Source: Eubacterium sp. MSJ-21 (GTDB lineage: Bacteria; Bacillota; Clostridia; Lachnospirales; Lachnospiraceae). From it: DNA of 64,000 nt. Where the stretch lies: assembly GCF_018918185.1 (NCBI RefSeq), contig NZ_JAHLPZ010000001.1:1-64000 (forward strand). Direction: 5' to 3'. Positions 43,370 to 52,299 of this stretch are shown one piece after another; within the stretch, counting starts at the first letter, position 1; each line of letters opens with the position of its first letter. The translations under genes were made by a program, and so were the position numbers. The notes below the pieces were generated by a model. The model did no database searches, had not been told where the DNA came from, and saw only the letters and a program-made list of their open reading frames with translations.

Positions 43370-43568
43370 AATTTCCTCCTTATGTATATGCATAAAAATG
43401 CATCCTTATTATAGCACGGAAATGTACATATGACTATGGAATATTTATGCAGACAGCGATATAATAAATGAAAAGTGATGGCAGCAGGATACAGACAAAA
43501 ATAAATGAAACTGTGTAAGAAATTTAGATAAATTAGAAAATAAGAGAAACTGGCAGGAGGAGTGGAAG

Positions 43569-43934
43569 ATGAAAAAGAGAATTACCGAATATCTGGCATA
43601 TATTGATGCACTGTTAGAGAAGGATGATGTCGACTGGGAGCATGAGAAGGAAAAACATCTGATACAGATTGCTTTTTTCGCACATGAGCGGCAGGTGCAT
43701 CTGATTGTGATGGCATTGTTTGCGCTTGCGACCGTGATTTCTATTTTATATTTGAATTTCAGTGGCTCATTGATTATCGTGGCACTGGTGTTTGCGCTTT
43801 TGGTGTTGCTGATTCCATATGTGATGCATTATTACCTGTTAGAAAACAGTGTGCAGAAAATGTACGAACAATATGATCGTATGATGAACAAGATTGAGCC
43901 ATCTTTTCAGGTGAAAGCGGACGGCAAAAAATAA
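43569..43934 (+). CDS. small membrane protein, unknown function
   Basis: A 121-residue protein; ATG 43569 follows GGAGGAG. Residues ~40-86 form two adjacent hydrophobic helices (LIVMALFALATVISILY, SLIIVALVFALLVLLI) with charged cytoplasm-like ends: N-terminal EKDDVDWEHEKEKH and C-terminal EQYDRMMNKIEPS. I do not recognise the family. It stands alone, convergent with the next gene and sharing a terminator. Confidence 0.8.
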   Translation: MKKRITEYLAYIDALLEKDDVDWEHEKEKHLIQIAFFAHERQVHLIVMALFALATVISILYLNFSGSLIIVALVFALLVLLIPYVMHYYLLENSVQKMYEQYDRMMNKIEPSFQVKADGKK

Positions 43935-43937
43935 AAC

Positions 43938-43986
43938 AAGGTTCCGTTTGTAGTGTAGAAACTGCACCACAGGCGGAACCTTTTTC
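43938..43986. terminator. bidirectional terminator
   Basis: AAGGTTCCG (about 43938-43946) pairs with CGGAACCTT (about 43974-43982), followed by TTTC, between convergent genes. Confidence 0.75.
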
Positions 43987-43993
43987 TTTGTTG

Positions 43994-44341
43994 TTATCGC
44001 TTGCTTTGATTTCCGTCGACGGCATCTTCCGCGCCGTCAACTGCATCCTTCACACCATTGCCAACACCCTCGGCAGCATCCTTGACACCCTCGCCGACGC
44101 CCTCGGCAGCGTCTTTTACTCCTTCGCCGACACCGTCTGCAGCATCTTTGATGCCGTTTCCAACACCATTGGAATTGGTAGCATTGCCACCGGTTGCGTT
44201 GTTATTTTCGGTTGTCATCTGTGTTTGTTCAGAAGTTGTCGCGTTGTCTTTGCTCGTCTCGTCCGTACCACATCCACACATACAGATGGAAAGCATCATA
44301 GCAGTTGCAACAATCGCAGCAGTTGTCTTAAATTTTTTCAT
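43994..44341 (-). CDS. lipoprotein with 11-residue repeats
   Basis: A 115-residue protein; AAGGAG precedes the ATG. A lipoprotein signal ends in lipobox-like CMCGC around residues 20-24. An Asn/Thr-rich spacer follows, then four consecutive 11-residue repeats of type GVGxGVKDAAx (residues ~58-101) ending GAEDAVDGN. Hendecad repeats with Gly, Val, Lys, Asp and Ala resemble LEA group 3-type helices that fold on drying or at membranes. It is presumably anchored on the outer membrane face. Function unknown. Repeat number may vary because the DNA is repetitive. Confidence 0.8.
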   Translation of the reverse strand: MKKFKTTAAIVATAMMLSICMCGCGTDETSKDNATTSEQTQMTTENNNATGGNATNSNGVGNGIKDAADGVGEGVKDAAEGVGEGVKDAAEGVGNGVKDAVDGAEDAVDGNQSKR

Positions 44342-44435
44342 AATAAAAATACTCCTTATCTAGTTTTCATTCTATAAAAATAGTATGAACCTAAATAAGG
44401 AGATTATTTTACCAATTTCCGGTAATTTTTGAAAT

Positions 44436-45338
44436 TCAATCCGATGGTGTCAGACAGGTACAGTCATCGGGAGCGGTACTGCTTTCGCAGTTTCGCTTTT
44501 GATCAAGTGGATTGCAAAGCTCCAATGGCTTGATGTTCCGGTCTAAGAGGCTTCCGCTTACAAAGCTCATGCAGACAGAATCCTCCGGACTTGCCAGTGT
44601 GCCCTTGGATACGATTGCTTTTCCGTTGTGAGGAATCCGGTATTGGTTATAGTAGATTGATTTTACGATCAAGGTAAGCCCTACCGTCATTTCCGCGCTT
44701 GCAATATCGAAGTTCAATACTTTGGACATCGCCATGAGATTGAGACCCTGTGACACTGTTCCGTTGGTGGAGAGGAAGCCGATAAAGTTCAGGTTTGGAG
44801 TTGCTGCCGTCGTATCGGTATAAGTGACGCCATATGGCGCAAACAACTGCATTGTCACAGAAGTTGGGTTGGTGTCTTCGTCGTATTCCGGATCCGTAGT
44901 TGCCGAAGGAAGATAGACAACACCTGTAACCGGGAGTGTTGCAAGCAGACGTTTGCAGCAGTCGTAGGCGTAGATGACAAAATCGACGGTCAGGTTCGTA
45001 AGTGTCAGCTCGTAGCAGTTTGGACGTCCTGCAATCGGCTTGATTGTTATAGAAGGCGCCGCTCCTGTTGCAAAGGTAATGTTCGTAACCTCAGCCCGGA
45101 TATATGCCGTTGTCGGATAATCTGCAAGCAGGGTAGCAAGCGGAATTGTCCGGCATACATTGATTCCAATCTCGTCATAGATAACCGGAACAAGCACCGT
45201 GAGCAGCTTCGGATCGCCACATTGCGGTGTTACACATACATCGGTGCAGCCATCTGTCAGGCTGCAAGTGCAGGAATCATTGTTGTTTGCAACTGCATTG
45301 CTTAAGACTTTTTTGTTACAGCCACAGCATTTAGACAT
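44436..45338 (-). CDS. Cys-rich hypothetical protein, possible surface or spore-coat structural protein
   Basis: A 300-residue protein; GAAAGGAAA precedes the ATG. Cys cluster at both ends: MSKCCGCNK, DSCTCSLTDGCTDVC and CCKR in the body, and NCESSTAPDDCTC at the C-terminus. The middle is Thr/Val/Ile-rich beta sequence (LTVLVPVIYDEIGINVC, TMQLFAPYGVTYTDTTAATP). No signal peptide and no membrane segment. The plan of beta domains with terminal cysteines suggests a disulfide-linked assembly such as a spore coat layer, but I do not recognise the family and this is inference. Monocistronic, divergent from the next gene. Confidence 0.75.
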   Translation of the reverse strand: MSKCCGCNKKVLSNAVANNNDSCTCSLTDGCTDVCVTPQCGDPKLLTVLVPVIYDEIGINVCRTIPLATLLADYPTTAYIRAEVTNITFATGAAPSITIKPIAGRPNCYELTLTNLTVDFVIYAYDCCKRLLATLPVTGVVYLPSATTDPEYDEDTNPTSVTMQLFAPYGVTYTDTTAATPNLNFIGFLSTNGTVSQGLNLMAMSKVLNFDIASAEMTVGLTLIVKSIYYNQYRIPHNGKAIVSKGTLASPEDSVCMSFVSGSLLDRNIKPLELCNPLDQKRNCESSTAPDDCTCLTPSD

Positions 45339-45439
45339 GTTCGTTTCCTTTCAGATATGCTTACAATAATATATTCAGATTATGCATTTTTGTTCGATTT
45401 CTACAATATATTTGTAAAAGAAAGAACTGGGAGGAAAAC

Positions 45440-46228
45440 GTGGAAGCGGTTTATAGATGGAAAGGGGATAAACGGATTTTACTCTATGAGGAGGGGAATC
45501 AAATTCTGGCGCAGGTAATTGGAACTGGCAGGACGGTGCAATGGGGCAGTTTGTGCCGGGATTATCATTCCTGGGGTATAAGCCGGTTGTGGGAGGATGA
45601 AATCTATGTGGCATATGTTAACACAGAAAATGTTTTGATGTGGGATAAGCTTTTTGCGGAAGGACGTCTGGTTCTTGTAAAGGGCGATGACTGGGGGAGC
45701 ATCTCGGAGGTTCAGATCGCACAGATCACAGGGGAGCAGACACAGCTATATGTATGGTATCGCATGACAGATCCGGGAGATGGCAAGGATAGTCTGTATG
45801 TGATAAATCCACTTGGGGAGAGGAAGGTTCAGAGGTTGGTGCACGGAACAGGACGGATTGAACGCTATGAGATTTTACAGCATGGTGAAGTCAGTTATCT
45901 TTTATATAAATTAGCAACGGAAAACAAGCCGCGGATATTTGCCGTGGATGTTTCCAGGTTAGGTGACATAAGTCTGTCGGAGTATATATTATGTAAAGAA
46001 CAGACGATGCAGGAACTTGAAAAGCGATGTAAAGAAAATGACAGAAATTATAATGAAGCAATCCGGAAGATGCAGGACGATTATGAGTCGCGGTTGAAAT
46101 CAACAGTAAAAAATATGGAACAGCGGTACAAACAGCAATATGATGAGCTGGTAAAGCTGACACAGGGGATGCAGGAGGAAGGCCGTAAGTGGCGGGAATT
46201 ATATTACAAAAGTGTTACAAAAGATTAA
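45440..46228 (+). CDS. hypothetical protein with C-terminal coiled coil
   Basis: A 262-residue protein starting at GTG 45440 behind GGGAGG. The first ~180 residues consist of short beta-like repeats with aromatic residues (AVYRWKGDKRILLYEEG, YVAYVNTENVLMWDKLF, SYLLYKLATENK) that suggest a partial beta-propeller. Residues ~185-255 are a charged coiled coil (MQELEKRCKENDRNYNEAIR, MEQRYKQQYDELVKL). No signal peptide. Divergent from the Cys-rich gene with a 101-base gap, which hints at shared timing of expression. Confidence 0.75.
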   Translation: MEAVYRWKGDKRILLYEEGNQILAQVIGTGRTVQWGSLCRDYHSWGISRLWEDEIYVAYVNTENVLMWDKLFAEGRLVLVKGDDWGSISEVQIAQITGEQTQLYVWYRMTDPGDGKDSLYVINPLGERKVQRLVHGTGRIERYEILQHGEVSYLLYKLATENKPRIFAVDVSRLGDISLSEYILCKEQTMQELEKRCKENDRNYNEAIRKMQDDYESRLKSTVKNMEQRYKQQYDELVKLTQGMQEEGRKWRELYYKSVTKD

Positions 46229-46245
46229 GAAAAAATAAAATTTAC

Positions 46246-46272
46246 TTGACATAACTCGTAGAATTTTATAAT
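46246..46272 (+). promoter_or_regulatory. promoter of the NodB deacetylase gene
   Basis: TTGACA (46246-46251) and TATAAT (46267-46272), both consensus, with a short 15-base spacer. Transcription would begin near 46279, leaving a ~100-base leader. Confidence 0.6.
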
Positions 46273-46378
46273 ATAAAAATTGCAACCTTTTTTTCGGGAG
46301 TGTCCCAAGGCTGCAAATCGTAATTTGTATTACATGTTCAATGTACCACAATATATAGAGAATGTAAAGGAAAATTTT

Positions 46379-47455
46379 ATGGAAGACAAGAAAAAAACTT
46401 TAACTGAATACGAAAAAGAAATTTCCGAAGCACAAGAGATGGAAGAGGAGAATCTGCGAAAGCGGAAGGTACGCGGCTTTAAAAGGATGCTGATGGTCAC
46501 ATTCCTGGTCGTATGTGCCGTTCCGATTACATTATGTATGTTTTTGATGGTGAAGATGAACCGGCTGGATCACCGGATTGAAAATCTGGTTGACCGGGTA
46601 GAGGAAGGAAAAAATCTGGTCAGTACAAACATTGGATTGATTGATGAATCAACTGAGACGATGACGAGTGAGCAGATGGCGTATGGAGATCTGGGGAAAG
46701 GTTCGGAAGGAGTACATGTGGCCCTGACAGACAATGGGGATGGAAGCAGTGTACAGAAGGAGGATGCAGAGGCAACAACCGAAGCGGAAAGTGATGTGCC
46801 GGAGCAGACCTACTACAATGGACAGAAGGTGTACCTGACTTTTGATGATGGTCCAAGTACTTACACCGGAGAACTACTGGATGTGTTGAAGAAAAACAAT
46901 GTGAAGGCAACCTTCTTTGTTGTCTACAATGATGATAAGGAAGCACAGCAGTATTACAAGCGGATTGTCGATGAAGGACATTCAATCGGAATGCATTCTT
47001 ACAGTCATGTGTATGATCAGGTGTATGCGAGTCAGGAAAGCTTTGAAGAAGATGTGACGAAGATTCACGATTACATACAGGAGCAGACGGGTGTGGATAC
47101 ACATCTGTACCGGTTCCCGGGTGGAAGCTCCAATCAGGTAAGCAAGGTGGATATCCAGGATCTGATCGGCTATCTGCATGATGAGGGCATTGTCTATTAT
47201 GATTGGAATTCGCTGTCGGGGGATGCCGTGGATGCATCTTTGACACCGGATGAGTTAAATGATAATATACTTGGGTATGTACATGCAAATGCGGGTGATT
47301 CCGTGATATTGATGCATGATCTGCAGAACAATCATGCAACGATCGAAGCACTTCCGGCTTTGATCCAGACTTTGAAGGATGAGGGATATGAGATTTGTCC
47401 GATTGATGATTCTACAAAGCCAGTGCAGCATGTAGAATATAAGGGAGACAAATAA
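46379..47455 (+). CDS. membrane-anchored polysaccharide deacetylase (NodB)
   Basis: A 358-residue protein from ATG 46379 (AAAGGA upstream); earlier in-frame starts lie at the predicted transcript 5' end. A cytoplasmic charged N-terminus (TEYEKEISEAQEMEEE) leads to one membrane helix at residues ~38-60, then a linker and the NodB domain. Motif 1 LTFDDGPS supplies the catalytic and metal Asp, motif 2 HSYSH the metal His pair, motif 3 RFPGGS, then WNSLSGDA and VILMHD. It likely deacetylates peptidoglycan or another GlcNAc polymer outside the cell, raising lysozyme resistance. folC begins directly after its stop. Confidence 0.93.
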   Translation: MEDKKKTLTEYEKEISEAQEMEEENLRKRKVRGFKRMLMVTFLVVCAVPITLCMFLMVKMNRLDHRIENLVDRVEEGKNLVSTNIGLIDESTETMTSEQMAYGDLGKGSEGVHVALTDNGDGSSVQKEDAEATTEAESDVPEQTYYNGQKVYLTFDDGPSTYTGELLDVLKKNNVKATFFVVYNDDKEAQQYYKRIVDEGHSIGMHSYSHVYDQVYASQESFEEDVTKIHDYIQEQTGVDTHLYRFPGGSSNQVSKVDIQDLIGYLHDEGIVYYDWNSLSGDAVDASLTPDELNDNILGYVHANAGDSVILMHDLQNNHATIEALPALIQTLKDEGYEICPIDDSTKPVQHVEYKGDK

Positions 47456-48787
47456 TTGAACTACGAAGAAGCACAAAATTATATTGAAGAAAAAGGCAGG
47501 CTGGGGATTGTGCCCGGCCTGACACAGGTAAAGGAGCTCTTACGGAGACTCGGCAATCCACAGGATACGTGCAGGACACTGCACATCGCCGGGACAAACG
47601 GGAAGGGCTCTATTTTTGCGTTTGTACAGGAGAGCCTGCTTGCCGCAGGGTATCATGTGGGACGGTATATATCTCCGACGATCCTGACGTACCTCGAACG
47701 ATATCAGATGGACAGACATTATATGTCGGAGGAGAAATTTGCGGAGTTACTTACAGAAGTTGCGATGGTGATTGATACGATGGAGACGGATGGGTTTGCC
47801 AGTCCGACTGCATTTGAGATTGAGACAGCGGTGGCATTTCTGTATTTTGCAAGAAATCATGTGGACTATGTATTGCTCGAATGTGGCATGGGGGGAAGAG
47901 AGGATGCGACAAATGTGCTTGCAAAACCGGAAGCTTGTGTATTTGCACAGATCAGCATGGATCATATGCAGTTCTTAGGCGATACTCTGACGAAGATTGC
48001 GACGGAGAAAGCAGGCATCATCAAATCCTATACGACGGTAATCTCCGCACCGCAGGTACCGGAGGTGTCGAAGGTGCTGCGGGAGACGTGTGACAAGCAA
48101 CATGCTTCTTATATAGAAGTGAACCCTTCAGACTGGAAAGTTGGGCAGATGAATCTGGATGGCACGGATCTGGTGGATTGTGGAACGAATCCGGATGAAA
48201 CCAATATGACTGCGGATATCAGGGACAGGAGAAAACCATATCATATTTCACTGTTGGGAGAGCATCAGATTGCGAATGCGCAGACTGCAATCACGATACT
48301 TCGTATACTACATATAGAAGAGACGGCGATACATAAGGGTGTTGCACAGACTGTATGGCCGGGACGCATGACGAAGACTGCGGAACATCCGTATATCTAT
48401 GTAGACGGTGCACATAATGCAGCGGCATGGGAAAACTTGCGCGCATCGGTGGAAAAGTATTTTACAAACCGCAGGGTAATCTATATAATAGGAGTACTGA
48501 AAGATAAGGAATACGAAAAAATGGTGGAGATTCTGGCACCTACGATGGCGGCAGCGGTTGTCATTACACCGGATACGCCACGCGGTCTGCCAAAGGAAAT
48601 CTTAGCAACATTACTGCAGGAAAAAGGGGTACCGGTTCAACTTGCGGATACGGGTGCCGATGCACTGAAAAGGGCAAGAGAACAGGCAGGAAAAGAGGAT
48701 GTAATTCTTGTAAGCGGTTCGTTATCTTTTCTGGCAGAATATCTGCAATTAGAAAGCGGAGATGAAAAAAATGGAGCGAATAGATAG
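47456..48787 (+). CDS. folC: folylpolyglutamate synthase / dihydrofolate synthase
   Basis: A 443-residue Mur-ligase-like enzyme that adds glutamate to folates. Starts at TTG 47456, immediately after the deacetylase stop, with AAGGGAGA 8 bases upstream, so translation is probably coupled. The P-loop is HIAGTNGKGS; YISPTILTYLERYQ, LLECGMGGREDATNVL, MDHMQFLGDTL and VDGAHNAAAW are typical. Other folate genes (folP, folBK) are ~7 kb downstream. Overlaps the HD-domain gene by 26 bases. Confidence 0.94.
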   Translation: MNYEEAQNYIEEKGRLGIVPGLTQVKELLRRLGNPQDTCRTLHIAGTNGKGSIFAFVQESLLAAGYHVGRYISPTILTYLERYQMDRHYMSEEKFAELLTEVAMVIDTMETDGFASPTAFEIETAVAFLYFARNHVDYVLLECGMGGREDATNVLAKPEACVFAQISMDHMQFLGDTLTKIATEKAGIIKSYTTVISAPQVPEVSKVLRETCDKQHASYIEVNPSDWKVGQMNLDGTDLVDCGTNPDETNMTADIRDRRKPYHISLLGEHQIANAQTAITILRILHIEETAIHKGVAQTVWPGRMTKTAEHPYIYVDGAHNAAAWENLRASVEKYFTNRRVIYIIGVLKDKEYEKMVEILAPTMAAAVVITPDTPRGLPKEILATLLQEKGVPVQLADTGADALKRAREQAGKEDVILVSGSLSFLAEYLQLESGDEKNGANR

Positions 48788-49250
48788 AATTCTCTCACAT
48801 CCGAAATTTCAGATTTATATGCGTCGGATTGAGGAACAGGAACGCACGCGTGTGTTCTGTCTGCATGGAATCGAGCATAGCCTGGATGTAGCAAGAATCG
48901 GATATATAAAGAATTTGGAACAGGGGCTTAAGCTGCAGCAGGATGTGATCTATGCAATGGCGTTGCTGCATGATATCGGAAGATGTGAGGAGTATGCATC
49001 CGGGAAGTCTCATCATGAGGTGGGAGCGGATCTGGCACGTCCAATCCTTTTATCGTGTGGATATACAGAGACTGAATGTGTGGAAATCTGTGATGCGATT
49101 GGCAGACATAAAGCACCGAGTGAGCAGGCAGGATCTCTTGCAACACTGCTATATGATGCAGATAAGCAGTCCAGAAATTGTTTTGCTTGTCCGGTACGGG
49201 AACAGTGCTACTGGCCGGATGAAAAAAAGAATTATACGATACGATATTAA
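48762..49250 (+). CDS. HD-domain phosphohydrolase-like protein
   Basis: A 162-residue protein overlapping the folC 3' end by 26 bases. ATG 48762 and ATG 48771 are both possible; GCGGAG sits just before 48762. HD-fold metal ligands appear in order: HGIEHSLDV, LLHDIGR, SHHEVGA, and DADKQSR. The C-terminus has FACPVREQCYW, a Cys pair not usual for HD enzymes. The substrate could be a nucleotide or phosphoester and is unknown. Coupling to folC suggests, without proof, a role in folate or nucleotide metabolism. Confidence 0.86.
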   Translation: MKKMERIDRILSHPKFQIYMRRIEEQERTRVFCLHGIEHSLDVARIGYIKNLEQGLKLQQDVIYAMALLHDIGRCEEYASGKSHHEVGADLARPILLSCGYTETECVEICDAIGRHKAPSEQAGSLATLLYDADKQSRNCFACPVREQCYWPDEKKNYTIRY

Positions 49251-49270
49251 AATACATAACAATAGGGAAG

Positions 49271-49337
49271 CAGCCGGGTAAATGATATGATACCTGTCAG
49301 GTAGACAGACATCATATCATTTACCCGGCTGTTTTTT
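49271..49337 (+). terminator. long terminator after HD gene
   Basis: CAGCCGGGTAAATGATATGAT (49271-49291) pairs perfectly with its inverse at 49311-49331, followed by T6. A 21-bp stem. Confidence 0.92.
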
Positions 49338-49609
49338 GTACAATTAACAGGCATGCGATTTCAGTATAGGGATGATAGGACCGCTATAGACGGAAGTTCG
49401 ATGGATAAAGAAAATAACAAAACAAAAAATGATACTTTGTAAAAACAACAAGAAATACAATTGCACGCATGAAAAACAAGCAAAAGTAAAACAACGCTTG
49501 ATAAAACTCTGACAAAGCATAAAAATAATAGGAAAAACCTCTTTTTTTTCTAAATATAATAACTCAATGTTCAAAAACTTTTAATAAATTAGGAAATTCT
49601 TAATCTATG
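49338..49609 (+). other. A+T-rich gene-free region
   Basis: About 270 bases with strong A bias and a T8 run near 49543. No gene, repeat or known riboswitch was recognised. It may be upstream control sequence for the amino-acid ABC operon. Confidence 0.3.
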
Positions 49610-49638
49610 TTGACAAAGTAATGGTACAGGAACATAAT
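49610..49638 (+). promoter_or_regulatory. promoter of the amino-acid ABC operon
   Basis: TTGACA (49610-49615) and CATAAT (49633-49638) with a 17-base spacer, ~70 bases before the start codon. Confidence 0.7.
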
Positions 49639-49706
49639 ACACCCAAGTCAAGGGTAAAGGACTTAAGAAAATTAAGAAAAGTGAAAAGAAAGAGAGGATG
49701 ATGTTT

Positions 49707-50570
49707 ATGAAGAAAAGAAAATTAATCAGCATGGTACTTGCGGCAACGTTAGCATTGACATCCCTTACCGGATGTGGAAAAAAAGATTCCTCCGGAGATG
49801 ACAGCGTATTGAGAGTCGGAATGGAATGTGCATATGCTCCATTCAACTGGTCACAGGAAACAGATGCACTTGCAAATGGTGAAAAGGCAGTTCCAATCTA
49901 CGGAACAAACATGTATGCATATGGCTACGATGTCATGGTAGCAGAAAAACTTGCAAAACAGATGGGCAAGACATTGGAAGTACATAAGGTTGAATGGGAT
50001 TCCATTGGAATGTCACTTGATGCAGGTGATTATGATGTGATTATCGCAGGTATGGGACGTACGAAAGAAAGAGAAGCTTCATACTCATTTACAGATCCAT
50101 ATTATTATAGAGATAACTGCTTAGTTGTAAAGAAAGGATCCGGACTGGAGAGTATCAAAGGTCTTTCGGAGCTGGCAGGCAAGAATGTAACACTTACGAC
50201 ACAGCTTGGTACCGGATGGGTAAACCTGCTTGACCAGGTACCGGATGCAAAGCTTGGTGCGAATTATGAGACAACAGCAGAGTGCTTCATGGCAATTTCA
50301 AACGGAACCGCAGATGTATGTGTCATCGATGTACCAACAGCGGAATCGGCAGCTATGACAAACGATGATCTGGCAATCATCTATCTTGATCCGAATGATA
50401 AGTTCCAGGGCGATGAGGAAATGACAAATGTATGTATCGCAACAAGAAAAGATGATACAGAGCTTCGTGATAAGGTTCAGGAAGCAATGAATGCCATCGG
50501 CTGGAATGATAAGGATACTATGGATAAGACAATGGAAGATGCAATCAGTTTGCAGCCGGCAGCTAACTAA
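49707..50570 (+). CDS. amino-acid ABC transporter, substrate-binding lipoprotein
   Basis: A 287-residue lipoprotein; ATG 49707 has GAGAGG 9 bases upstream (ATGs at 49698 and 49701 are too close to it). The signal ends with lipobox LTGC. Family 3 solute-binding pattern: LRVGMECAYAPFNW, GYDVMVAEKLAKQMGKTLEV, and GDYDVIIAGMGRTKERE. It probably binds a polar amino acid or a derivative. First gene of a three-gene importer operon. The hairpin after it may stabilise its mRNA so it is made in excess over permease and ATPase. Confidence 0.94.
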   Translation: MKKRKLISMVLAATLALTSLTGCGKKDSSGDDSVLRVGMECAYAPFNWSQETDALANGEKAVPIYGTNMYAYGYDVMVAEKLAKQMGKTLEVHKVEWDSIGMSLDAGDYDVIIAGMGRTKEREASYSFTDPYYYRDNCLVVKKGSGLESIKGLSELAGKNVTLTTQLGTGWVNLLDQVPDAKLGANYETTAECFMAISNGTADVCVIDVPTAESAAMTNDDLAIIYLDPNDKFQGDEEMTNVCIATRKDDTELRDKVQEAMNAIGWNDKDTMDKTMEDAISLQPAAN

Positions 50571-50641
50571 AAATCAGCTCCCGGACGGGGATGATTCGTA
50601 AGCAGCTTGCTACGTACATAATAAATATAGTGTTGTAAAAT

Positions 50642-50677
50642 CCTCCCGCAGCCTTTCGTGATTTCAGGCTGCGGGGG
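50642..50677 (+). terminator. intra-operon hairpin after the binding-protein gene
   Basis: CCTCCCGCAGCCT pairs with AGGCTGCGGGGG, a G+C-rich stem without a T-run. This suits mRNA 3'-end protection or partial termination more than full termination. Confidence 0.7.
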
Positions 50678-50712
50678 AATTATAAAAAACGTGTAGGACA
50701 GGAGGAAATCAT

Positions 50713-51483
50713 ATGGGAACTATTTTAAGTTTATCGTCCCCAAGCAATATCTTTGAATGGATGGCATTTCTTGCCGAGAAGTATTCGAGCATGTTCTTAC
50801 AGGGAACATGGATTACCCTGTATGTGTCTGTGATCGGCACGATCGTAGGTTTCATACTTGGTTACATTGTGGGTATTGTCGGAGATATCAAAATTCACAA
50901 AGAAGATAATCCGATCAAAAAGGGAATTATCAAATTCTTCAAATTTATCTGTTTCTTATATGTAGAGTTGTTCCGAGGAACACCAATGATCGTGCAGGCG
51001 ATGATCGTATACTTCGGTCTCCGTCAGGGCGGTGTGAACATCAACCCGATCATTGCAGGTATTCTCGTAACTGTATTAAATACAGGTGCGTATATGTCAG
51101 AAACCGTACGTGCGGGTATCAAATCCATTGATGCCGGACAGCGTGAAGGTGCTCTGGCAATGGGAATGTCGCCGATGCAGGCAATGTTCTATGTAATCCT
51201 TCCACAGGCATTCAAGAACATTATCCCAGAGATGGCGAACACATTCCTGACGAACCTGAAGATGACATCTGTGTTGAATGTAATCGGTATTCAGGAGTTG
51301 TTCATGCAGGCAAAAACGGTCGGTGGTACATATTACAAGTATTTTGAATCGTATCTTGTAATCGCACTAATCTATCTGGTGCTTTGTGTGGCATTTAACC
51401 GGTTGTTCTTATTTATCGAGAAAAAGATGGCAGGCAAAAAAGATTATGTGCTTGCTGTGGAATATATGGAAGACAAACAGTAG
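50713..51483 (+). CDS. amino-acid ABC transporter permease
   Basis: A 256-residue HisM/GlnP-type permease with about five membrane helices. The N-terminal FLQGTWITLYVSVIGTIVGF and the EAA loop VRAGIKSIDAGQREGALAMGM, which contacts the ATPase, are conserved. The cytoplasmic insert GDIKIHKEDNPIKKG is charged. AGGAGG precedes the ATG. A single permease gene suggests a homodimer. 12 bases before the ATPase gene. Confidence 0.94.
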   Translation: MGTILSLSSPSNIFEWMAFLAEKYSSMFLQGTWITLYVSVIGTIVGFILGYIVGIVGDIKIHKEDNPIKKGIIKFFKFICFLYVELFRGTPMIVQAMIVYFGLRQGGVNINPIIAGILVTVLNTGAYMSETVRAGIKSIDAGQREGALAMGMSPMQAMFYVILPQAFKNIIPEMANTFLTNLKMTSVLNVIGIQELFMQAKTVGGTYYKYFESYLVIALIYLVLCVAFNRLFLFIEKKMAGKKDYVLAVEYMEDKQ

Positions 51484-51495
51484 GAGGGTGAGCTT

Positions 51496-52245
51496 ATGAG
51501 TAAAAACAATGAAGAAAGTATTATTGAAGTAAAAGACTTAAGCAAATCCTTCGGTGATCATGAGGTTTTGCGGAAGATTGATTTTGAAGTGAAGAAGGGC
51601 GAGGTGATCTGTATCCTTGGTTCGTCCGGTTCCGGTAAGTCAACCTTGCTCCGGTGCGTGAACAAGCTGGAGACACAGACGAGTGGACAGGTGTTGTACC
51701 ATGGTAAGGAGATCCGGAATGTCCAGAAGGAGATTAATGAGTTTCGTTCCAGAGTTGGCATGGTGTTCCAGTCCTTCAACTTATTTAACAATATGACGGT
51801 GCTGGAAAACTGTATGGAGGGCGCCAGAAAGGTCCTGCATGTATCCAAGGAAGAGGCGTTCGATCGTGCAATCAAGCATTTGAAAGAGGTTGGCATGGCA
51901 CCATACATTAACGCCAGACCGGAGCAGTTATCCGGTGGACAGAAGCAGCGTGTGGCAATTGCCAGAGGGCTCTGTATGAATCCGGAGGTGCTGCTGTTCG
52001 ATGAGCCAACATCCGCGCTCGATCCGGAGATGGTCGGTGAAGTATTAAATGTAATGAAGGAGCTTGCAAGCTCCGGACTCACGATGTTGATCGTGACACA
52101 TGAGATGGATTTCGCCAAGAATGTATCGTCCCGTGTGTTGTTCATGGATAAGGGCTATGTGGTAGAAGATGCACCACCAGAGGAGTTCTTCACGAATCCA
52201 AAGAACGATCGAAGCAGAGAGTTCTTAAGCAGATTCATCGCATAG
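51496..52245 (+). CDS. amino-acid ABC transporter ATP-binding protein
   Basis: A 249-residue PAAT-type ATPase. Walker [11 protein letters not shown]-loop VFQSFNLF, signature LSGGQKQR, Walker [13 protein letters not shown], and H-loop VTHEMDFA are all intact. GGAGGGTGA precedes the ATG. It powers the import of the amino acid captured by the lipoprotein at 49707. Confidence 0.96.
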   Translation: MSKNNEESIIEVKDLSKSFGDHEVLRKIDFEVKKGEVICILGSSGSGKSTLLRCVNKLETQTSGQVLYHGKEIRNVQKEINEFRSRVGMVFQSFNLFNNMTVLENCMEGARKVLHVSKEEAFDRAIKHLKEVGMAPYINARPEQLSGGQKQRVAIARGLCMNPEVLLFDEPTSALDPEMVGEVLNVMKELASSGLTMLIVTHEMDFAKNVSSRVLFMDKGYVVEDAPPEEFFTNPKNDRSREFLSRFIA

Positions 52246-52299
52246 CAACCTTGCTTGAAAATGGTTTCAAAAAGTGTAGATAGATTGTGAGGGAAAAAT

